Shown: in pieces, positions 5,856-12,346 of the stretch | Layout of the letters: each line of letters begins with the position of its first letter | Numbering within the stretch: the first letter of the stretch is position 1 | Assembly (NCBI GenBank): GCA_016287065.1 | Contig: JAEEVB010000054.1 | Span: 1 to 12,346, forward strand | Direction of reading: 5' to 3' | Origin: Muribaculaceae bacterium | GTDB lineage: Bacteria; Bacteroidota; Bacteroidia; Bacteroidales; Muribaculaceae | Length of the DNA stretch: 12,346 nucleotides | Translations under genes and position numbers: made by a program | The notes under the pieces: model-generated | Databases searched by the model: none | Told to the model about the DNA's origin: nothing | Seen by the model: the letters and a program-made list of their open reading frames with translations, nothing else

Positions 5856-8030
5856 ATGAACAAACGAACCATTATAGCAACGATTTGCGGTGTTGTGCTG
5901 TCGTGCGGTTGCATGAAAGCGCTTGAGCTGCAGGATTTTGTATTGTCTCAATCACGAGCCCGCGGCATTGAATCGACTATGCCCGCTGCCGACGGCAATT
6001 ATTACTATCAGGAGAACGGCGACTGCTCTAAAATCTATAAATGCGCCTATCGCGACGAGTCGAAGCGAAGCGTGGTGTTTGATGCTACCTCAATAGCCGA
6101 TAACCAAGAGAAATCGTTCGACGGTTACAAGATGTGTGGCGGCGAGCAGCTGATATTGCTGTGGAACAACAGCAACAGCATATATCGCTACTCGTATAGC
6201 GCCGATCACTACCTCTATGATGTGAAGGCCAAAACGCTGACGAAGCTCACCGAAGCCGGCGGCGAAGAGATTGTAACCGTGAGCGGTGACGGCAGGCGTG
6301 CCGCCTATGTGAAAGACAATAATGTGTGGGTGAAGGACCTGACCACCGGGGCTCTTGACCAGGTAACGCACGATGGCGTGAAGACGAAGGTGATTAACGG
6401 TGTGCCCGACTGGGTGTATCAGGAGGAATTCGGCATTCTGAATACACTCACCTGGAGCGCCGACGGCAGCCGGCTCGCCTTCATTCGCTTTGACGAGAGT
6501 GAGGTCCCGATGTACTCGATGACGCTCTATGAAGGCGCTTGCAAGAGCAATGCCGACTATGCGCTGTATCCTGGCAGTTACGATTACAAATATCCTGTTG
6601 CGGGCGAGAAGAACTCGGTGGTGAGCGTGAAGTGCTATGATGTTGCCACCAAGCAACTCTCGACCATGGCGGTGCCTAAGGTTGACGAAGACTATTTGCC
6701 CTATATCGCCTTCAGCAGCGATCCCATGAAGCTGCTGGTGAGCAAACTGAACCGCACGCAGAACGATTACCAGCTCTATAGCGTGAATCCTGTAACGGGT
6801 CAAGCAACCGAAATCTACCGCGAGACCACTGACACATGGATAGGCGAGGAGACTCCCACCGCAGTGAAGTGCTATGACGACTTTATCGTGATCATGAGCG
6901 AAAAGAGCGGCTATATGCAACTGTACCAATATGGCCTCGATGGCAGCCTGATGCGACAACTCACAACGGGCAACGAGAATGTAACCGCTTTTTATGGCTA
7001 CGACAAGCGCCGTGGCCAGTTCTACTACCAGGTGACCAACGGCCCGCTGAACCGCGCTGTGAAATGCGTGGACCTGAAAGGCAAAGTCACACCGCTCACC
7101 GCTGGCGAGGGTACCTACTCGGCCACCTTCAGCCGCAACTTTGACTACTACATTTTGCGTTATAGCGATGCCGCAACTCCCGATCAGTACCGCATTATGG
7201 CTCGCGGTGGCAAAAAGGTGCGCGACTTGCAGCTGAATGAAAAGTATGCCGCCAAGTATGCCGCCAGTGAGGTGCCTCAGCGCGAATTTGTGACTATTGA
7301 GAACGATGGTTACACCTTGAATGGCTACATCATTAAACCTCTTGATTTTGATCCCACGAAGAAATATCCCGTAATCATGCAGCAGTATAGTGGCCCCGGT
7401 TCGCAGCAGGTGCTCAACAAGTGGGTGCTTGACTGGCAACAGTACTTTGCCATGCAGGGCTACATTGTGGCCTGCTTTGACGGTCGCGGCACTGGAGGAA
7501 GACATCGTGACTTCAAAACCGTCGTTTACCAGCGATTGGGACACTATGAATCGATTGACCAGATTGCCGCTGCCAATTATATGGCAAGTCAGCCCTATGT
7601 GGATGCCGACAAGATAGGTATTTGGGGCTGGAGCTATGGCGGCTATGAGGCACTTATGGCCATGTCGACCGAGGGCAGCAACTATGCCTGTGGCGTGGCG
7701 ATAGCTCCCGTGACCTCGTGGAAATACTATGACACCATTTATGCTGAGCGCTTCATGCGCACCCCGCAGGAGAACCCCGACGGCTATAAGGAAGGAGCTC
7801 CGCTCGAGGCTGTGGACAAACTGAAGGGCAGGGTGCTCATCATGTTTGGCAGCGCCGACGACAATGTGCACATCATCAACGCTATGCAATATATCTCGAA
7901 ACTGCATAAGGAGAATGTGCAGTTTGACATGATGGTGTATCCCAACATGAACCACTCCATCAATGGCTGTCAGGTGCGTTATCCGCTCTACCAGAAGGTG
8001 CTCGACTTCTATGATGCCAACTTGAAGTGA
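5856..8030 (+). CDS. dpp4: Dipeptidyl peptidase IV (S9B family serine peptidase)
   Basis: A 724-residue exported peptidase that removes Xaa-Pro and Xaa-Ala dipeptides from peptide N-termini. The N-terminal half is an eight-bladed beta-propeller. It carries DWVYQEEF (185-192), whose Glu190-Glu191 correspond to the pair that grips the substrate amino group in human DPP4. The C-terminal alpha/beta-hydrolase has the nucleophile in GWSYGG (Ser593), Asp668 in GSADDNVH and His700 in NMNHSING; the 75- and 32-residue spacings closely match the human triad. The oxyanion-type YSGPGSQ precedes it. The N-terminus is a signal sequence; cysteines 17 and 19 could make it a lipoprotein, but the lipobox is imperfect. 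It is 7 nt upstream of miaA, so the two are probably co-transcribed. In Bacteroidales such enzymes feed on host and dietary proline-rich peptides. Confidence 0.95.
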   Translation: MNKRTIIATICGVVLSCGCMKALELQDFVLSQSRARGIESTMPAADGNYYYQENGDCSKIYKCAYRDESKRSVVFDATSIADNQEKSFDGYKMCGGEQLILLWNNSNSIYRYSYSADHYLYDVKAKTLTKLTEAGGEEIVTVSGDGRRAAYVKDNNVWVKDLTTGALDQVTHDGVKTKVINGVPDWVYQEEFGILNTLTWSADGSRLAFIRFDESEVPMYSMTLYEGACKSNADYALYPGSYDYKYPVAGEKNSVVSVKCYDVATKQLSTMAVPKVDEDYLPYIAFSSDPMKLLVSKLNRTQNDYQLYSVNPVTGQATEIYRETTDTWIGEETPTAVKCYDDFIVIMSEKSGYMQLYQYGLDGSLMRQLTTGNENVTAFYGYDKRRGQFYYQVTNGPLNRAVKCVDLKGKVTPLTAGEGTYSATFSRNFDYYILRYSDAATPDQYRIMARGGKKVRDLQLNEKYAAKYAASEVPQREFVTIENDGYTLNGYIIKPLDFDPTKKYPVIMQQYSGPGSQQVLNKWVLDWQQYFAMQGYIVACFDGRGTGGRHRDFKTVVYQRLGHYESIDQIAAANYMASQPYVDADKIGIWGWSYGGYEALMAMSTEGSNYACGVAIAPVTSWKYYDTIYAERFMRTPQENPDGYKEGAPLEAVDKLKGRVLIMFGSADDNVHIINAMQYISKLHKENVQFDMMVYPNMNHSINGCQVRYPLYQKVLDFYDANLK

Positions 8031-8037
8031 GACTGTC

Positions 8038-8949
8038 ATGAAACGGCCCAGTCTTATAGTCATCACTGGTCCCACCGCCTCGGGCAAGACCGGCAAGGCG
8101 GTGGCTCTGGCGCGTGCGCTGGATGCTGAGATTATCAGCGCTGACTCGCGCCAGCTATACCGTGGTATGGACCTGGGCACGGGTAAGGATCTTGATGAAT
8201 ATGGTGAGGTTCCATATCACATGATTGACATCTGCCCAGCGGGTTACAAGTATAACCTGTATGAGTATCTGCGCGACTATCAGCAGGCTTATGATGACAT
8301 TACCGGAAGAGGGAAACAACCCATCTTATGTGGCGGTACGGGACTGTATGTGGAGAGTGTGCTCAAGGGCATTCAGTTGCCTCCCGTGCCGCAAAACGAT
8401 GCCCTTCGTGAAGAACTTGCCTCAAAGTCGCTCGAGGAATTGACCGAGATACTCAAGCAATACAAGACGCTGCGCAATAACAGTGATATAGACACGTGTC
8501 AGCGCGCCATTCGCGCCATTGAAATATGCGTGCATTATCACGAGAACCCGCATCTCAAAGTCAAAACTGAGCCTCATCCCTTGAGCGACGCTCTGGTGGT
8601 GGGTGTGGCGATTGACCGTGAAGCACGGCGCGAACGCATCACTGCGCGGCTTAAGGCACGTCTTGAGGCGGGCATGGTGGATGAGGTGCGTCGGCTCATT
8701 GAAGGAGGGGTGCCTCCTGAAGACCTGATTTACTATGGGTTGGAATATAAATTCATCACCCAGCATGTGATAGGCCAGTTGAGTTATGAGGAGATGTTTA
8801 CGCTATTGGAAACGGCGATACACCAGTTTGCTAAACGGCAAATGACGTGGTTCCGCGGGATGGAGCGTCGTGGTACGCCCATACACTGGTTGCCCTACGA
8901 CCTGCCGGCCGAAGCGTTTGTGGAAGAGGTGCTGAAGTTGATGAGCTAA
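8038..8949 (+). CDS. miaA: tRNA dimethylallyltransferase
   Basis: A 303-residue enzyme that transfers a dimethylallyl group to N6 of adenosine 37 in tRNAs reading U-starting codons. The P-loop GPTASGKT is at 11-18, with DSRQLYRGMDLGTGK at 36-50 (the general-base Asp and tRNA contact region), GGTGLYVESVLKG in the middle, RAIRAIEI, and the C-terminal RQMTWFRGMERR. GTGK in place of the common GTAK and the PAGYKYNLYEYLRDY segment resemble the second MiaA type that I recall in Bacteroides genomes, which carry two miaA paralogs. If so, this would be that paralog; a second copy would be elsewhere. Starts 7 nt after the peptidase stop with no promoter between, and converges with the dockerin gene (22-bp gap). 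Confidence 0.93.
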   Translation: MKRPSLIVITGPTASGKTGKAVALARALDAEIISADSRQLYRGMDLGTGKDLDEYGEVPYHMIDICPAGYKYNLYEYLRDYQQAYDDITGRGKQPILCGGTGLYVESVLKGIQLPPVPQNDALREELASKSLEELTEILKQYKTLRNNSDIDTCQRAIRAIEICVHYHENPHLKVKTEPHPLSDALVVGVAIDREARRERITARLKARLEAGMVDEVRRLIEGGVPPEDLIYYGLEYKFITQHVIGQLSYEEMFTLLETAIHQFAKRQMTWFRGMERRGTPIHWLPYDLPAEAFVEEVLKLMS

Positions 8950-8971
8950 GTCTCCTAACAGCCGATTCAGC

Positions 8972-9658
8972 TTATAGCGTTATAATGCCGAGAATGGCAT
9001 TGATGAGTGTGGTGACGTCGGTTACGTTCACAGAGCCGTCGCCATTGATGTCGGCCAGCTCTTTAGGCAGGTCAGAAATACCCAGAATGACATTGATGAG
9101 ATTTGTGACGTCGGACACGTTCATGGAGCCGTCACCATTCACGTCGCCAGAGGTGGGGGAGATGATTTCGACTCGCTTGACGGCGCCCGGAGTGTTGACG
9201 TCGGCATTCCAGGCGGCAAGTCGCACCTTCACGGCTCCGGTATGGCCTTCAGGCACCTTGAGCAATATACTGAGGTTGCGTGTGATTTCTCCGGTCTTGA
9301 GCTGGTAATAGACCTGCTGCAGCACGTTGCCGTTGAGGTCGAGCAGTTCGACGAATGGGGAGTTCTTGGTGAGGTTGTAGTGCTCCTCACCCCAGGTGGG
9401 TGACTGCCAGTCGAACATCACGCGGATGGTTGGCGAGGCTGTAGGCTCGAATGAGGGGGAAATGAGTGTGAAATCCTTGCCCGCACTGTTGCGGAATAGC
9501 TTGACCTTGTTGCCACCGATGTATTCGGTGGTGAGGGTTACACCCTCGCGGGTATAGATCCAGCCGTCGAAGGAGTTGAGGTTGAACACGGCATATTCGA
9601 TGGCGCTTGCCGATATGGCAGAGCAGATAATGGCTAATGAGATGATGAACTTTTTCAT
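8972..9658 (-). CDS. Secreted protein with C-terminal dockerin-like calcium-binding domain
   Basis: A 228-residue protein with a signal peptide (MKKFIISLAIICSAISASA), a beta-rich N-terminal domain (about 20-165, probably jelly-roll like, with SPSFEPTASPTIRVMFDW) and a C-terminal dockerin-like module (171-228). The module has two 12-residue calcium loops: Asp172-Asn174-Asp176-Gly...Asp183 and Asp203-Asn205-Asp207-Gly...Asp214, each followed by the helix pattern VTxLIN.ILGI. Dockerins bind cohesins in cellulosomes, but in Bacteroidales such modules also occur without known cohesins. The N-terminal domain could bind carbohydrate; no catalytic residues are recognisable. An upstream TTG (9682) lies inside the promoter and is rejected. 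No PUL genes are adjacent. Confidence 0.85.
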   Translation of the reverse strand: MKKFIISLAIICSAISASAIEYAVFNLNSFDGWIYTREGVTLTTEYIGGNKVKLFRNSAGKDFTLISPSFEPTASPTIRVMFDWQSPTWGEEHYNLTKNSPFVELLDLNGNVLQQVYYQLKTGEITRNLSILLKVPEGHTGAVKVRLAAWNADVNTPGAVKRVEIISPTSGDVNGDGSMNVSDVTNLINVILGISDLPKELADINGDGSVNVTDVTTLINAILGIITL

Positions 9659-9679
9659 ATCGAGCGAGTTGGTTTTTGA

Positions 9680-9711
9680 CAAAGGTAGTGATTAAGTGAG
9701 AAAAAACCAAA
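9680..9711 (-). promoter_or_regulatory. Bacteroidetes-type promoter of the dockerin-like gene
   Basis: -33 TTTG (9708-9711) and -7 TACCTTTG (9680-9687) on the minus strand, 20 nt apart: the best match to the Bacteroidetes primary-sigma consensus in the window. The leader to the ATG at 9658 is about 15-18 nt. Confidence 0.8.
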
Positions 9712-9752
9712 TAAAACAAAAATGGACATCCTCAAGAGAATGAGGAGTCCAT
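9712..9752 (-). terminator. Intrinsic terminator of the thrS-infC-rpmI-rplT operon
   Basis: Stem ATGGAC (9722-9727) with GTCCAT (9747-9752), and TCCTC (9729-9733) with GAGGA (9742-9746), one bulged A at 9728 and an 8-nt loop. On the minus strand it is followed by a T-rich run TTTTTGTTTTA (9711-9721). It begins 59 nt after the rplT stop. Confidence 0.85.
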
Positions 9753-9767
9753 GATTGTTTTCGAGGT

Positions 9768-9791
9768 AACTCTCTGTTTTCCAGAAGAGTT
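9768..9791 (-). other. Second hairpin in the rplT 3' UTR
   Basis: AACTCT (9768-9773) pairs with AGAGTT (9786-9791), plus CTG with CAG, one bulged A and a 5-nt loop. No T-run follows on the minus strand. It lies between the rplT stop and the terminator hairpin; it may protect the 3' end. Confidence 0.4.
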
Positions 9792-9811
9792 GTTTCTTTT
9801 GCAAAAACTGA

Positions 9812-10162
9812 TTAGGCGTTTTTAGCTTTCTCAACTACAGCCTTGAAAGCTTCGGGGTTGTTCATAGCCAGGTCGGCGAGCACCTTGCGGTTGATCTCGA
9901 TACCAGCCTTGTGAATCAGACCCATGAGCTGCGAATAAGAAAGACCTTCGATGCGTGCGGCAGCGTTGATACGCTGAATCCACAGAGCGCGGAAGTTGCG
10001 TTTCTTGTTCTTGCGGTCACGATAAGCATAGGTAAGACCTTTTTCCCAAGTATTCTTGGCAACGGTCCAAACGTTCTTGCGTGCGCCGAAATAACCTCTT
10101 GTAAGTTTGAGAATTTTTTTACGTTTAGCTCTTGAAGCAACGTGATTTACTGATCTTGGCAT
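9812..10162 (-). CDS. rplT: 50S ribosomal protein L20
   Basis: A 116-residue L20, full family length. The N-terminal basic extension (MPRSVNHVASRAKRKKILKLTRGYFGARKNVWTVA) penetrates 23S rRNA domain II early in 50S assembly; the globular C-terminal part has FRALWIQRINAAARIEGLSYSQLM. It follows rpmI by 122 nt, the longest gap in the operon, which may contain a weak internal promoter (10191-10220). In E. coli and Bacillus L20 represses its own operon by binding mRNA; whether that holds here is not shown by the sequence. Confidence 0.98.
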   Translation of the reverse strand: MPRSVNHVASRAKRKKILKLTRGYFGARKNVWTVAKNTWEKGLTYAYRDRKNKKRNFRALWIQRINAAARIEGLSYSQLMGLIHKAGIEINRKVLADLAMNNPEAFKAVVEKAKNA

Positions 10163-10190
10163 TTTTTTAAAAAATTTTGACTGTTAGCGG

Positions 10191-10220
10191 CAAAGTAAGA
10201 TTTGCACTTTGGTGCTAAAC
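10191..10220 (-). promoter_or_regulatory. Possible weak internal promoter before rplT
   Basis: TTACTTTG (10191-10198, minus strand) is one base from TAnnTTTG, with a GTTTA (10216-10220) 17-18 nt upstream, a shorter spacing than usual. Transcription would start about 20-25 nt before the rplT ATG. Confidence 0.25.
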
Positions 10221-10243
10221 ATTCGGTTAATAAAAATGATAAA

Positions 10244-10257
10244 AATCTCTTGAGATT
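10244..10257 (-). other. Palindrome between rpmI and rplT
   Basis: AATCTCTTGAGATT is a perfect 14-bp inverted repeat, 27 nt after the rpmI stop. On the minus strand T-rich sequence follows. As RNA it could fold only a short AU-rich stem, so it is at most a weak pause or attenuation site. Confidence 0.3.
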
Positions 10258-10284
10258 AAAAAGAAAAATTGAAAGTTGTAAAAA

Positions 10285-10482
10285 TTACTTCTTCACGAGG
10301 AGTTCGCGCACCGAGTTGAGGTTGCTCTTGTCGACGATGCTCATGTGAGTGAGGTTTCTCTTACGCTTCTTGCTCTTCTTAGTCAGGATGTGACTCTTGT
10401 AAGCATGTTTTCTTTTAATCTTCCCTGTTCCGGTAAAGGTGAATCTTTTTTTGGCACCGGAATTAGTTTTAACTTTTGGCAT
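10285..10482 (-). CDS. rpmI: 50S ribosomal protein L35
   Basis: A 65-residue, strongly basic protein, the normal L35 length. Begins MPKVKTNSGAKKRFTFTGTG and holds the conserved KRKHAYKSHILTKKSKKRKRNL stretch; both are diagnostic of the family. It lies between infC and rplT as in most bacteria and is part of the 50S subunit. An 85-nt gap to infC contains a marked hairpin (10515-10550), which might affect L35 expression. Confidence 0.98.
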   Translation of the reverse strand: MPKVKTNSGAKKRFTFTGTGKIKRKHAYKSHILTKKSKKRKRNLTHMSIVDKSNLNSVRELLVKK

Positions 10483-10514
10483 TTTGTTGTTGTTTAAAAA
10501 AATTATTAATAAGC

Positions 10515-10550
10515 GGAGTCAGGCACTTACCAAGCCTGAGCTCCTTTTTT
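10515..10550 (+). terminator. Terminator-like hairpin, antisense to the operon, between infC and rpmI
   Basis: GGAG (10515-10518) pairs with CTCC (10541-10544) and CAGGC (10520-10524) with GCCTG (10534-10538), with a 1x2 internal loop and a 9-nt loop. On the plus strand TTTTTT (10545-10550) follows at once, the form of an intrinsic terminator. On the minus strand (the coding direction) the next T-run is about 8 nt further, so there it would act as a leader structure or weak attenuator. Confidence 0.5.
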
Positions 10551-10567
10551 CTCAGCAATGAAAAATA

Positions 10568-11242
10568 TTACTTGGTGTCGTCGCCGCCGTTGTCGTCCTT
10601 GGGTTCTTTCGGTTCCTTAGGTTTCTTGGGGGCGTCTTTTGCCTTCTTGGGCGAGAGCATAATGGTCATGCGCTTGCCTTCGAGCACCGGCATCTGGTCG
10701 AGCTTGCCATATTCTTCGAGGTCGTTGGCGAATCGCAGCAACAGCACTTCGCCTTGTTCCTTGAAGAGGATTGAGCGGCCCTTGAAGAAGACATACGACT
10801 TCACCTTGGAGCCTTCTTTGAGGAAGCCGATGGCATGCTTGAGCTTGAAGTTGTAGTCGTGCTCGTCGGTCTGTGGTCCGAAACGGATTTCCTTGACAAC
10901 GACTTTGGTCGATTTGGCCTTCTGCTCCTTAAGCCTCTTGCGCTGCTGGTACTGGAACTTCTGGTAATCCATAATACGGCAGACGGGAGGTGTTGCCATG
11001 GGCGCGATTTCAATCAGGTCGAGCTCTTGAGCGTCGGCAATGCTGAGCGCCTTGGCGATGGGATAGATACCCTCTTCGACGTTGTCGCCCACGAGTCGCA
11101 CCTCGGAGGCGCGAATTTCGTCGTTGACCGCGTGCTCGGGTTTATCCTTCTTGTTCCGGTCAAAACGGCCACGACCGTTCTGAGGTCTTGGACCGCTGTT
11201 CATGGGCTTTTTGGGCCCGTTCCAAAATGGTTTTTTCTCCAT
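10568..11242 (-). CDS. infC: Translation initiation factor IF-3
   Basis: A 224-residue IF-3, which binds the 30S subunit, prevents 50S joining and checks the start codon. The N-domain spans about 38-105 (HAVNDEIRASEVRLVG, LDLIEIAPMATPPVCRIMDYQKF) and the C-domain 112-198 (VKEIRFGPQTDEHDYNFKLKHA, FKGRSILFKEQGEVLL, MPVLEGKRMTIMLSPKK). It is longer than the 180-residue E. coli protein because of a basic, Asn/Pro-rich N-terminal extension of about 37 residues and a Lys-Glu-Pro repeat tail ending in acidic residues. The start is the ATG at 11242; a TTG codon lies directly before it. The rare AUU-type start that mediates IF-3 autoregulation in enterobacteria is not used here. Confidence 0.97.
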   Translation of the reverse strand: MEKKPFWNGPKKPMNSGPRPQNGRGRFDRNKKDKPEHAVNDEIRASEVRLVGDNVEEGIYPIAKALSIADAQELDLIEIAPMATPPVCRIMDYQKFQYQQRKRLKEQKAKSTKVVVKEIRFGPQTDEHDYNFKLKHAIGFLKEGSKVKSYVFFKGRSILFKEQGEVLLLRFANDLEEYGKLDQMPVLEGKRMTIMLSPKKAKDAPKKPKEPKEPKDDNGGDDTK

Positions 11243-11273
11243 CAAGTAATATTAATAGTTTATAAAAAGCGAT

Positions 11274-11287
11274 ATTATGCGCATTAT
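11274..11287. other. Near-palindrome in the thrS-infC gap
   Basis: ATTATGCGCATTAT is symmetric except for one mismatched pair, centred 38 nt before the infC ATG. A second small hairpin lies at 11303-11317 (TTGG with CCAA). No TAnnTTTG promoter box is visible in this 83-nt gap, so infC probably depends on read-through from thrS; the dyad could be a leader structure or operator. Confidence 0.3.
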
Positions 11288-11325
11288 CAGGTTTTTATCG
11301 TGTTGGTAATCACCCAATAATCACA

Positions 11326-12346
11326 TCAGAAAGCCGTCTGTTGAGCGACTTCGCGATTAATATCGGCTGCAAAGGTAATAATTTTTTCTGAACCTTTATC
11401 ACCTTCGCCCTGTTTTCTTACAGAAACTTCCTCACAATTAGCTTCTTTTTCGCCAACTATGAGCAAATAGGGGATTCGCTTGAGTTCGTTGTCGCGAATT
11501 TTTTTGCCGATTTTCTCGTTACGGTCGTCAATGATGGCACGCACATTGTTCTGGTTGAGAACATCGACCACATGCTTGGCATAGTCGTTAAACTTCTCGC
11601 TGATGGGCAGCACTACGGCCTGCTCGGGAGCGAGCCACAAGGGCAGTTTGCCGGCGGTGTGCTCGAGCAGCACAGCCACAAAGCGTTCGAGTGAACCGAA
11701 AGGTGCGCGGTGAATCATCACGGGACGGTGCTTCTGGTTGTCGCTGCCAGTATACTCCAGTTCGAAGCGTTCGGGCAGGTTGTAGTCGACCTGGATGGTG
11801 CCCAGCTGCCAGCGGCGGCCAATGGCATCCTTCACCATAAAGTCGAGTTTGGGACCATAGAATGCGGCCTCGCCAGTAACCTGCTTGGCGACCAGGCCTT
11901 TCTCGGCGCAAGCCTCGATGATGGCGCGTTCGGCCTTCTCCCAATTCTCGTCGCTACCCACATATTTCTCTTTATGGTCGGGGTCGCGCAGCGAAATCTG
12001 TGCTTCATATTCGAAGCCGAAGGTCTTGAAGATGAATGCAATGATTTCCATCACACCCAGAAACTCGTCCTTGAGCTGGTCGGGGGTGCAGAAGAGGTGT
12101 GCGTCGTCTTGCGTGAAACTGCGCACGCGGGTAAGTCCGTGGAGCTCGCCGCTCTGCTCATAGCGATAGACGGTGCCGAACTCGGCGAAGCGAATGGGCA
12201 GGTCCTTGTAGCTGCGGGGCGAAGTCTTGTAGATCTCGCAGTGGTGGGGGCAGTTCATGGGCTTGAGCATGTACTCCTCACCCTCCTCGGGCGTGTGTAT
12301 GGGCTGGAACGAGTCCTTGCCATATTTTGCATAGTGACCTGAAGTC
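11326..12346 (-). CDS. thrS: Threonyl-tRNA synthetase, C-terminal part (5' end outside window)
   Basis: 339 codons of the 3' part; the frame stays open through the window edge (upstream residues read SGHYAKYGKDSFQPIHTPEEG, typical of ThrRS). About 300 residues, the TGS and editing domains and the start of the catalytic core, are missing. Visible: MNCPHHC with the first zinc Cys, motif 2 (RFAEFGTVYRYEQSGELHGLTRVR), DDAHLFC with the zinc His, motif 3 (IHRAPFGSLERFVAVLLEH, with the third zinc ligand), and the anticodon-binding domain from about LPLWLAPEQAVVLP onward. It attaches threonine to tRNA-Thr. First gene of the conserved thrS-infC-rpmI-rplT unit. An internal Met at 12270 is not the start. 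Confidence 0.97.
   Translation of the reverse strand, partial: TSGHYAKYGKDSFQPIHTPEEGEEYMLKPMNCPHHCEIYKTSPRSYKDLPIRFAEFGTVYRYEQSGELHGLTRVRSFTQDDAHLFCTPDQLKDEFLGVMEIIAFIFKTFGFEYEAQISLRDPDHKEKYVGSDENWEKAERAIIEACAEKGLVAKQVTGEAAFYGPKLDFMVKDAIGRRWQLGTIQVDYNLPERFELEYTGSDNQKHRPVMIHRAPFGSLERFVAVLLEHTAGKLPLWLAPEQAVVLPISEKFNDYAKHVVDVLNQNNVRAIIDDRNEKIGKKIRDNELKRIPYLLIVGEKEANCEEVSVRKQGEGDKGSEKIITFAADINREVAQQTAF

Noticed and set aside
5856..5912. Lipoprotein signal in the peptidase N-terminus
   Set aside because: Cysteines 17 and 19 are present, but neither is preceded by a good lipobox; left as an open possibility rather than a call.
6090..8180. 696-codon minus-strand ORF antisense to the peptidase and miaA
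   Set aside because: It spans parts of two well-supported genes and their junction. The openness comes from codon bias of the sense frames; no family features seen.

Overview
The window looks like chromosomal DNA of a gut-type Bacteroidales, probably Muribaculaceae-, Prevotella- or Bacteroides-like. Three things point there: several upstream regions carry the Bacteroidetes -7 promoter box TAnnTTTG instead of a -35/-10 pair with a Shine-Dalgarno; the gene families are typical of the group (DUF4252 proteins, a membrane-anchored anti-sigma of the Bacteroidetes type, dipeptidyl peptidase IV, a dockerin-like secreted protein); and thrS-infC-rpmI-rplT has the usual order. The placement is inference from gene content and motifs, not a phylogeny.

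Left part. Bases 1-466 hold no gene I can support, but contain several degenerate short repeats typical of decayed intergenic DNA. Bases 467-2552, minus strand, form what looks like one complete transcription unit: a candidate ECF promoter, a secreted DUF4252 protein, an ECF sigma factor, a one-TM putative anti-sigma factor, a second secreted DUF4252 protein and a strong intrinsic terminator. Gene spacing is 24 nt, then a 32-nt overlap, then a 4-nt overlap. This self-contained envelope-signalling cassette, with a DUF4252 protein at each end, is the best candidate in the window for a poorly described system. Upstream on the same strand is a large secreted TPR protein (2579-4684).

Middle. A divergent 164-bp region (4685-4848) separates the TPR gene from a DMT/EamA exporter (4849-5739, plus). 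Both genes have a -7 box within about 15 nt of the ATG, so both mRNAs should have very short leaders. Then come dipeptidyl peptidase IV (5856-8030) and, 7 nt later, the tRNA prenyltransferase miaA (8038-8949), probably one transcript.

Right part, all minus strand. Reading in transcription order: thrS (3' part only, running off the window end), infC, rpmI and rplT, the conserved translation operon, ending in a strong terminator at 9712-9752. Directly abutting that terminator is the promoter of a secreted protein with a C-terminal dockerin-like calcium-binding domain (8972-9658), which converges on miaA with a 22-bp gap. A hairpin plus T-run between infC and rpmI reads as a terminator on the opposite (plus) strand, which is unexpected.

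Start codons were revised for three genes (TPR, EamA, dockerin protein) because the longest ORF begins inside or upstream of the promoter, and for infC because the longest ORF begins at a TTG directly before an ATG.
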